Positions 1 through 4,461 of a DNA stretch of 9,020 bases are shown in pieces. Position 1 is the stretch's first letter; each line of letters begins with the position of its first letter. The notes beneath the pieces are model-generated. The model was not told the origin of the DNA. It made no database searches and saw only the letters and a list, made by a program, of their open reading frames with translations. Both the position numbers and the translations under genes were made by a program. This DNA comes from Pyrinomonadaceae bacterium (GTDB lineage: Bacteria; Acidobacteriota; Blastocatellia; Pyrinomonadales; Pyrinomonadaceae): contig JACDAW010000161.1 of NCBI GenBank assembly GCA_013695245.1, positions 1 to 9,020 of the forward strand. The letters run 5' to 3'.

Positions 1-2
1 GT

Positions 3-401
3 CCTGAGACGGGCGACACGTGGCTCCTGACGGATGCAGGCTACAACTTGCTGCTTTCGATGAATAATTACAAGTGGTACTACCACCTCATCTCCGCGAC
101 GCGCGCCGACCATTCAGTTAATGCCGAATACAAAGTCGCGGGGCCCCTCTGTGATTCCGGCGATGTTTATTTCGACATCGAGCGCGAAGGGCGCTTGCCC
201 GATTACCGCAAACTCCCCGCAGACGTGCTTCCGGGCGAACTGCTCGCACTCCTCAACAGCGGCGCTTACTCGCTCGCCCAAATGTTTCCCTACAACGGAC
301 GCCCCCTGCCCGCCGCCGTCATGGTACGCGACGCCGGAAGAGTTGACCTCATCCGTCGCCGCGACTCCTATGAAGATTTGATCGCAGGCGATGCGTGGTG
401 A
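3..401 (+). CDS. Fold-III PLP-dependent amino acid decarboxylase, C-terminal part (5' end outside window)
   Basis: The frame is open from the left edge, so this is the C-terminal ~132 residues of a longer protein (family members are usually about 400 residues). It matches the C-terminal beta-barrel of the Orn/DAP/Arg decarboxylase group 2 family. The hallmark segment GPLCDSGDVY has its active-site Cys codon at 150-152, and is followed by the barrel-closing stretch GAYSLAQMFPYNGRPLPA. The ending (IRRRDSYEDLIAGDAW) resembles diaminopimelate decarboxylases. The PLP lysine and the alanine-racemase-like barrel lie upstream and cannot be seen. The enzyme removes the alpha-carboxyl group of an amino acid bound to PLP in the cytoplasm. 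Substrate is uncertain: the motif CDSGD is intermediate between LysA (CESGD) and ornithine decarboxylase (CDGLD). No symbol is given for that reason. Family assignment is firm; substrate is not. Confidence 0.85.
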   Translation, partial: PETGDTWLLTDAGYNLLLSMNNYKWYYHLISATRADHSVNAEYKVAGPLCDSGDVYFDIEREGRLPDYRKLPADVLPGELLALLNSGAYSLAQMFPYNGRPLPAAVMVRDAGRVDLIRRRDSYEDLIAGDAW

Positions 402-413
402 GCAAGAGACCGT

Positions 414-446
414 TTAACTTGTAGTTAATTTGCTTTCGCGTAGCAA
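414..446. repeat. Two small inverted repeats between the decarboxylase and the orphan gene
   Basis: TTAAC (414-418) and GTTAA (424-428) form one 5-bp inverted repeat, and TTGCT (430-434) and AGCAA (442-446) form a second. Neither is followed by a T-run, so they are not convincing intrinsic terminators. The GTTAATT at 424-430 is one base off the integron core consensus GTTRRRY and could mark the left junction of the cassette described next, but the evidence for that is weak. Confidence 0.3.
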
Positions 447-457
447 GTCATATTGGT

Positions 458-793
458 ATGAATGAACAGTATAGAAATTTTGCCAAAAAGCTTGACCCGA
501 CGGTGAACAGGCTTTATGAAATCCTCAGAATCGAGAAGAGCGAGGATGAATTGAAAATCGTTCTTGGATGTAGTGAGGATGCGGCTGGTTACAAATGTGT
601 TTATTTTCGAGGTGTCACCAATTACAATGTCGAAACGTTAAGCGAAGAAGACACCGATAATCTCCCTCAGACATTCAATTCCTTTGATTACTTTGTTAAT
701 TCTCCGAGCGGAGAGATTTACCGATGGATATTATTGGGTGATGAATGCGAATGGTCATTCAGCGCACCCTACCCTGAAGTGATGGATTGTTAA
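458..793 (+). CDS. Orphan 111-residue protein, probable integron gene-cassette ORF
   Basis: I do not recognise this protein. It is 111 residues, soluble (no signal peptide or membrane segment), with a charged N-terminal half likely helical (residues 1-35) and a C-terminal half rich in aromatic residues (SGEIYRWILLGDECEWSF near residues 87-104) that should be mostly beta. It ends in Cys. Base composition is visibly more AT-rich than in the flanking genes, with A/T-ending codons (aaa, gat, ttt, aat) that the neighbours avoid, which suggests acquisition from elsewhere. Its stop is only 10 bp from an attC-like site, the spacing typical of integron cassette genes. Start ATG 458 has only a poor ribosome binding site (TTGG), also common in cassette ORFs. 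Functions such as toxin-antitoxin, immunity or phage defence are frequent for such cassettes but nothing here proves one. Confidence 0.75.
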   Translation: MNEQYRNFAKKLDPTVNRLYEILRIEKSEDELKIVLGCSEDAAGYKCVYFRGVTNYNVETLSEEDTDNLPQTFNSFDYFVNSPSGEIYRWILLGDECEWSFSAPYPEVMDC

Positions 794-803
794 TCATGCT
801 GTA

Positions 804-912
804 TCTTAACAAGTCATTTGAGCCGCCCGCCCGATAGCATCCTTCTTAAGATGCTTCCTTGCGTTCAGGTTAGATGACATTCGTGAGCAGCGGCTCGATT
901 CTGGCGTTCAGT
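804..912 (+). other. Integron attC-like recombination site
   Basis: The architecture matches an attC (59-base element). The left core TCTTAAC (804-810) is followed by a 9-nt spacer and GAGCCGC (820-826). The exact complement GCGGCTC (890-896) is followed by a 9-nt spacer and the right core GTTCAGT (906-912). The 7-bp inner arms are perfect. The outer cores pair at 5 of 7 positions, including the essential AAC/GTT. The left side closely resembles, from memory, the aadA-cassette attC (TAACAA-TCATT-AGCCG), and the right side resembles its GCGGCT-9 nt-GGCGTT end. The 63-nt central region carries an extra GCATC/GATGC stem (837-841/850-854). Both cores deviate from consensus (RYYYAAC, GTTRRRY) at one position. 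A consensus GTTAGAT at 869-875 is an alternative right core but has no matching inner arm. In family terms, IntI would recombine the folded bottom strand here. Confidence 0.6.
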
Positions 913-955
913 GGCATCTGTATTGAAAACGTCGGCTATGCTAAACTTCGCGCTT

Positions 956-963
956 GAGGAGGT
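956..963 (+). promoter_or_regulatory. Strong Shine-Dalgarno that fixes the start at 968
   Basis: GAGGAGGT lies 5 nt upstream of ATG 968 (counted from AGGAGG). It decides against the longer in-frame start at 911, which has no such site and would extend the protein with a non-charged leader of different character. Confidence 0.8.
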
Positions 964-967
964 TGAT

Positions 968-1171
968 ATGAGCGGAAGTATCACAGTGGAAATACCGGAA
1001 AAAGAGGCATCTTCTCTTGAAAGTGCGCTTGATGAAGCTCTGACGGCGTTGCGTGGCATGGACGATGAAGAAAGTCGCGCGCGTGAAGAAAGAATCGTTC
1101 GCTTGCGCGCGGAAACTCATGTCTTGATGGAGCAGATTCGGAAAGAGCTTCATGTGGAAGAAACTTTATGA
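968..1171 (+). CDS. Small charged coiled-coil protein (67 residues), first of an overlapping pair
   Basis: This is an unrecognised small protein. Starting at ATG 968 it has 67 residues: a short beta-like N-terminus (SGSITVEIP) and then almost continuous acidic/basic helix (about residues 12-62) with heptad-like Leu/Val/Ile spacing, including SLESALDEALTALRG and RIVRLRAETHVLMEQIRKEL. There is no signal peptide or membrane segment. The next gene begins inside its last codons (20-nt overlap), so the two are almost certainly co-translated and their products may pair. The gene lies directly after the attC-like site but its codon use looks more like the chromosomal genes than the orphan ORF upstream. 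Function unknown. Confidence 0.65.
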   Translation: MSGSITVEIPEKEASSLESALDEALTALRGMDDEESRAREERIVRLRAETHVLMEQIRKELHVEETL

Positions 1172-1427
1172 ATTGCTGGAGCGGCTCGTTACTCTGTCGC
1201 AGCGAGTTTCCCGTCAAGAAAAACAGATCGAAGAGTTGCGCCAAGAAGCGCGCGAGTTGACGGGCATGGTGCATCGGCTGGCAATGGAAGTTAATCGTTT
1301 AGCCGACCGTCAAACTTCTGAACGCGAGAAGATGCAGCTTTGGGTTGAGAATCAGATGCTTCGGTTTGAAAGGCGTTTGCCGCCAGCGCGTTCTAGCGAA
1401 GATAATTCTTCTACCGAGAAGGAGTAA
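1152..1427 (+). CDS. Small coiled-coil protein (91 residues), second of an overlapping pair
   Basis: This is an unrecognised 91-residue protein dominated by one long amphipathic helix (about residues 3-75). It is rich in Glu, Arg, Gln and Leu with heptad repeats (LYELLERLVTLSQRV, KQIEELRQEARELTGMV, RLAMEVNRLADRQ), ending in a polar, Ser/Glu-rich tail. It has no membrane segment. The start ATG 1152 is preceded by GGAAAGAG (1140-1147) at a good distance, inside the end of the preceding gene, which points to translational coupling. The gene ends 31 bp before the convergent stop of the NagX-like gene, with no clear terminator between them. The size and helix pattern loosely resemble SlyX-type coiled coils, but I see no specific motif that would justify that name. 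Confidence 0.65.
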   Translation: MWKKLYELLERLVTLSQRVSRQEKQIEELRQEARELTGMVHRLAMEVNRLADRQTSEREKMQLWVENQMLRFERRLPPARSSEDNSSTEKE

Positions 1428-1458
1428 TTTCCCTCATAATATTTGCAGAGACTTCCGC

Positions 1459-2607
1459 TCACACCTTGATATAAACTCTCTTCCGATAAAGCAAACCCAT
1501 CAGCGCGAGCCAGAGCAAGACGTAAGTGATCGCAAAAAGAAGCGAAGCGTTGATGGGCGTCGCCCACGAAGCGAAAAGATGGTCGTACAGATATTTCCAA
1601 GCCGTGACGGTTGTGCCGTCCGCCTGCGTGAGCTTCCATAGAATTAAAATCTTCGTGAGTAATCCTGAGAGCACAAAGACGGCGAGCGCGTTGACGCCGA
1701 AGACAACGAACGGCGTCGCCCAACGTTTGTAGCCTTTGATGTCAATCGTCCAGATGCACAGGGCGAGTAATTGAAGCGCCATGCCTGCGGTGAAGACGAC
1801 GTAAGAACTCGTCCACAGTGCTTTATTGATCGGAAACCAAGAATGCCACGCCCAGCCTGCCACGACCGCACACGCACCCGCGACGAACATTCCCGCTACC
1901 TTTTCATACTGCGATTTTTCCGCGCGCCTTAACCAGTGCCCGGTCAGCACGCCGCACAAGGTGGTGACGATTGCCGGAATCGTGCTCAAGATTCCTTCCG
2001 GGTCATAGACCTTTGCGGTTTTCCAAATGTGTCCTGCTAAAAGCGTGCGGTCAATGTAAGCGGCGAGGTTGCCTTCCTTTGAGAGATCGCCCGCGCCAAA
2101 ACCCGGAACAGGCACCAGCATCATCAGCACCCAATAAAGAAGAAGCAAAATGATGCTGATCAAAATTTGCGTTCTTACCTTCGTGTTCAGAAAAATGATT
2201 GACGCAAAAAAGTAACAGACGGCGATGCGTTGAAGCACGCCGGGAATGCGGATCGTCGAGAGATTAAAATATGGGAATCCGGCGAGAAAAAGTCCGAGCA
2301 AGAATATGATGAGCGTGCGCCGGATGATCTTTATGTATAAATCTCTCTGCGAGCCGCCCGTCTCCGTTCGTTTGGCGAAGGCGAGCGTGACGGAGACACC
2401 AACGATGAAGAGGAAGAACGGAAAGATCATGTCGGTCGGCGTCCAGCCGTGCCACGCGGCGTGTTCGAGCGGATCGTAGATGTGACTCCACGAGCCGGGA
2501 TTGTTGACGAGGATCATCCCGGCAATGGTTAGCCCGCGAAACACGTCGAGCGCGAGGAGACGCTCCGCCCGCCCGTTTGCTTCCCGCTTCTCAAACGATT
2601 CGCTCAT
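1459..2607 (-). CDS. nagX: NagX / heparan-alpha-glucosaminide N-acetyltransferase-like membrane protein (DUF5009 type)
   Basis: This 382-residue polytopic inner-membrane protein has about ten hydrophobic segments (roughly residues 18-36, 60-78, 98-116, 124-141, 147-166, 206-226, 237-256, 264-286, 290-318 and near the C-terminus). The N-terminus has the family signature [21 protein letters not shown], then [18 protein letters not shown]. His49 corresponds to the active-site His of human HGSNAT, which moves acetyl groups across a membrane onto terminal glucosamine. Further conserved blocks are PGVLQRIA (122-129), [12 protein letters not shown] (202-213) and [18 protein letters not shown] (258-275). 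I chose the ATG at 2605-2607 because GGAG sits 8 nt before it (plus-strand 2616-2619); the in-frame start 11 codons upstream has no such support. It is divergent from the SIS deaminase gene. The name follows the Shewanella GlcNAc pathway; the biochemical role of bacterial NagX is not settled. Confidence 0.88.
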   Translation of the reverse strand: MSESFEKREANGRAERLLALDVFRGLTIAGMILVNNPGSWSHIYDPLEHAAWHGWTPTDMIFPFFLFIVGVSVTLAFAKRTETGGSQRDLYIKIIRRTLIIFLLGLFLAGFPYFNLSTIRIPGVLQRIAVCYFFASIIFLNTKVRTQILISIILLLLYWVLMMLVPVPGFGAGDLSKEGNLAAYIDRTLLAGHIWKTAKVYDPEGILSTIPAIVTTLCGVLTGHWLRRAEKSQYEKVAGMFVAGACAVVAGWAWHSWFPINKALWTSSYVVFTAGMALQLLALCIWTIDIKGYKRWATPFVVFGVNALAVFVLSGLLTKILILWKLTQADGTTVTAWKYLYDHLFASWATPINASLLFAITYVLLWLALMGLLYRKRVYIKV

Positions 2608-2810
2608 AAACTTTTCTCCGAGACTTGCGCGGCACAACAATCCGTTAAGGATGTTGCGCTTGAACCACGCGCTGCTTTATTGTGACAAGCAGATTGATGG
2701 GACGCTTTTGTGTGCGCGAAACGTCCATCACGTTCGTTCTTAAAGTGTCAATAATACTCCCGGATCACGTCAGGCGGGAAAGTAAAATTCTGTAAGGAAA
2801 GAGAAACCCC
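2608..2810. promoter_or_regulatory. Divergent promoter/regulatory interval between nagX and nagB-II-like genes
   Basis: These 203 bp must hold the control sites for both divergent genes. A TTGACA hexamer reads on the minus strand at 2745-2750 (plus-strand TGTCAA), but I see no good -10 at 16-18 nt downstream of it. A TAATAC on the plus strand at 2752-2757 is a possible -10 for the deaminase gene, with a weak -35. No RNA gene or riboswitch is apparent. Confidence 0.45.
2672..2692. promoter_or_regulatory. Candidate operator: nested palindrome in the divergent interval
   Basis: CTGCTT (2672-2677) and AAGCAG (2687-2692) are exact inverted repeats 9 bp apart, overlapping a second perfect odd-centred palindrome TTGTGACAA (2680-2688). 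The 21-bp size and position between two divergent amino-sugar genes suit a dimeric repressor of the GntR or LacI class, as used by NagR regulators. The sequence does not match any operator I can name, so this is inference. Confidence 0.35.
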
Positions 2811-3866
2811 GTGTCTTTAATGCTGCAAGAGATCGCCGAGCAACCGGCGGCGCTTGAAAAGACGATCACGGAAGAGAGAAGCAAGGTCGAACGTCTCGGC
2901 CAGTTTCTGCGCAAGCGTGGAGTGAACCTGATCGTGCTCGTCGCGCGCGGCAGTTCCGATAACGCCGCGCTCTTCGGCCGTTATTTATTGGAGACGATGA
3001 CCGGCATCCCCGTCTCGCTCTCCGCGCCGTCGGTTCACACGCTCTACAATGCGAAGCTGAAATTGCAAGGCGCGCTCGTCATCGGCGTTTCGCAATCCGG
3101 CGAGGGCGAAGATATCAACCGCGTGCTGGAGAATTGCCGCCACGCCGGAGCTTACACCGTCGGGATCACAAACGAAGCCGATTCGACGATGACCGGCGTG
3201 GTTGACGAGACGCTTCTGATGCACGGCGGGCGCGAACGCTCCGTCGCGGCGACGAAAACCTTCACCGGACAGATGATGCTCTTTCACATGCTGGCACACT
3301 CTCTGGGCGAAGCGAACACATCTTCAAACAATACTAATGTGCGCCTTGCATTTGAAGCGATCCCCGAATGGACAAATCGCGCTCTCGCCTTGCGCCCGCA
3401 GATCGAAAGGCTCGTTGAGCGTTATGTCTTTATGGAGAACTGCGTCGTCGTCGGGCGTGGACTTCTTTACGCGAACGCATACGAACTCGCGCTCAAGTTG
3501 ATGGAGACGTGCTACGTCGTCGCTGAACGATTTTCCTCCGCCGACTTCCTGCACGGCCCGCTCGCCATGGTCGAACGTCACTTCCCTGTCATCCTGTTCG
3601 CCGCGCCGGGTCGCACTTCGGAGAGCGCAAAGATTTTGCTCGAACGCTTGCAGGAATTGCACGCTGACACGCTCACGATCACGGGCGACGCGGAACTCGC
3701 CAAACTCTCGACGCGCAGCATCGCGTTGCCGAATGAGATCGACGAGTTTCACGCCGCGATTCCCTACATCGTGCCGGGTCAACTGTTCGCCGCGCTGCTC
3801 GCCGACGCGAAAGGCTTAAATCCCGATGCGCCGCGTTCGTTGTCAAAGGTAACGCGCACGTTGTAG
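2811..3866 (+). CDS. Double-SIS sugar-phosphate deaminase, glucosamine-6-phosphate deaminase NagB-II type
   Basis: This 351-residue cytoplasmic protein has two SIS domains (about 30-165 and 200-335) and resembles the isomerase half of GlmS. It lacks the N-terminal glutaminase domain and its Cys2, so it should deaminate/isomerise rather than synthesise glucosamine-6-phosphate. Motifs seen: ARGSSDNA (45-52), phosphate-binding GVSQSGEGED (92-101), SVAATKTFTGQ (144-154), YELALKLMET (224-233) where E225 and K229 match the GlmS catalytic Glu and Lys, DFLHGPLA (245-252) with the ring-opening His at 248, and the terminal PRSLSKVTRTL. These, plus the MLQEIAEQP start, fit NagB-II, which converts GlcN6P to Fru6P and ammonia; an AgaS-type galactosamine role is the main alternative. 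GTG 2811 is chosen because AGGAAAGAG (2795-2803) lies 7 nt before it; ATG 2820 would be too far. The divergent NagX-like gene supports GlcNAc use. Confidence 0.85.
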   Translation: MSLMLQEIAEQPAALEKTITEERSKVERLGQFLRKRGVNLIVLVARGSSDNAALFGRYLLETMTGIPVSLSAPSVHTLYNAKLKLQGALVIGVSQSGEGEDINRVLENCRHAGAYTVGITNEADSTMTGVVDETLLMHGGRERSVAATKTFTGQMMLFHMLAHSLGEANTSSNNTNVRLAFEAIPEWTNRALALRPQIERLVERYVFMENCVVVGRGLLYANAYELALKLMETCYVVAERFSSADFLHGPLAMVERHFPVILFAAPGRTSESAKILLERLQELHADTLTITGDAELAKLSTRSIALPNEIDEFHAAIPYIVPGQLFAALLADAKGLNPDAPRSLSKVTRTL

Positions 3867-3893
3867 AACTCGAATATTTAGCGCGCTTCTGTT

Positions 3894-4358
3894 ATGCCGA
3901 TTATCAACATTCATTCAATTTCCCCTGAAGAAACACGCCCGTTGCGACGCGCGGTTTTGAGACCCGATCAGTCGCCTGAGGAATCGATCTATCCGGGAGA
4001 TGATGCTCCTGACACGTTGCATCTTGGCGCTTACCTGAACGGTGAAACAGTTGGCGTAGCTTCCCTCTATCACGAACCGCCGCCGGGCGAAGATGATGAA
4101 ACCGCATGGCGTCTGCGCGGTATGGCAATTCTGCCGCAGTTGCAGCGACAGGGCTACGGCAAAGCGCTACTAGAGCGATGTCTCGCTCACGTTTCGGCGC
4201 AGGGCGGAATCACGTTGTGGTGCAACGCGCGAACAACTGCGGCGGAGTTTTATCGTGCGTCCGGTTTCGAGGTGATTGGCGAGGAGTATGAGCTACCCGG
4301 AATCGGAATGCACTACATGATGCGACGTCGTTTAGCCGATTCGCAGTTGGAACGTTGA
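3894..4358 (+). CDS. GNAT-family N-acetyltransferase
   Basis: This 154-residue protein has a complete GNAT fold. A substrate-side N-terminus (residues 10-60, with LRPDQSPEESIYPGDD) is followed by the strand RGMAILPQL (75-83) and acetyl-CoA motif A, QRQGYGKALLE (84-94), where the Q/R-x-x-G-x-G/A loop binds the CoA pyrophosphate. Motif B follows: LWCNARTTAAEFYRASGF (108-125), then the conserved end ELPGIGMHYMMRR. It transfers acetyl from acetyl-CoA to an amine; the acceptor cannot be read from sequence. It starts 27 bp after the SIS deaminase stop, on the same strand with no terminator, so a shared transcript is likely and an amino-sugar acceptor is conceivable but unproven. Its Shine-Dalgarno is weak, consistent with translation from an operon message. 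Confidence 0.85.
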   Translation: MPIINIHSISPEETRPLRRAVLRPDQSPEESIYPGDDAPDTLHLGAYLNGETVGVASLYHEPPPGEDDETAWRLRGMAILPQLQRQGYGKALLERCLAHVSAQGGITLWCNARTTAAEFYRASGFEVIGEEYELPGIGMHYMMRRRLADSQLER

Positions 4359-4416
4359 ATCAAATTTCCGCTTTAAGACGTTAACGACAACTTGTGGACG
4401 AGCTAATCAAAAGTTT

Positions 4417-4452
4417 GCGCACGTTGTAAGCCAGCGCACGTGCTTTGCACGT
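4417..4452 (+). repeat. GCACGT repeats and a 6-bp hairpin just before the glcDE start
   Basis: GCACGT occurs three times (4419, 4436, 4447). The last two, facing each other, give a perfect stem ACGTGC-TTT-GCACGT (4438-4452) with a 3-nt loop, ending 9 nt before ATG 4462. The octamer GCACGTGC (4436-4443) is itself a perfect palindrome. No Shine-Dalgarno is visible between this stem and the start codon. It could be an operator or an mRNA structure affecting initiation; neither can be decided here. Confidence 0.4.
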
Positions 4453-4461
4453 TGATTCTTT

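Noticed and set aside
820..896. A 77-nt segment closed by a perfect 7-bp stem, resembling a tRNA acceptor stem
   Set aside because: No T-arm with a GTTCRAN loop, no D-arm and no anticodon stem at the right distance on either strand; the attC interpretation explains the stem better.
911..967. Upstream extension of the 67-residue coiled-coil gene to an in-frame start at 911
   Set aside because: The strong GAGGAGGT at 956-963 fits ATG 968 exactly, and the extension would overlap the attC-like right core.
2608..2640. Longer NagX start adding 11 residues ([11 protein letters not shown])
   Set aside because: No ribosome binding site for it, while GGAG lies 8 nt before the inner ATG, and family members begin close to the LDVFRG signature.
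3324..3782. A 152-codon minus-strand ORF inside the SIS deaminase gene
   Set aside because: It is the antisense shadow of a gene with clear family motifs and shows only Arg/Asp-rich low-information sequence.
3854..4428. The 12-mer GCGCACGTTGTA present at 3854-3865 and 4417-4428
   Set aside because: One copy is inside the deaminase coding end and the flanks do not match; likely chance in GC-rich sequence.
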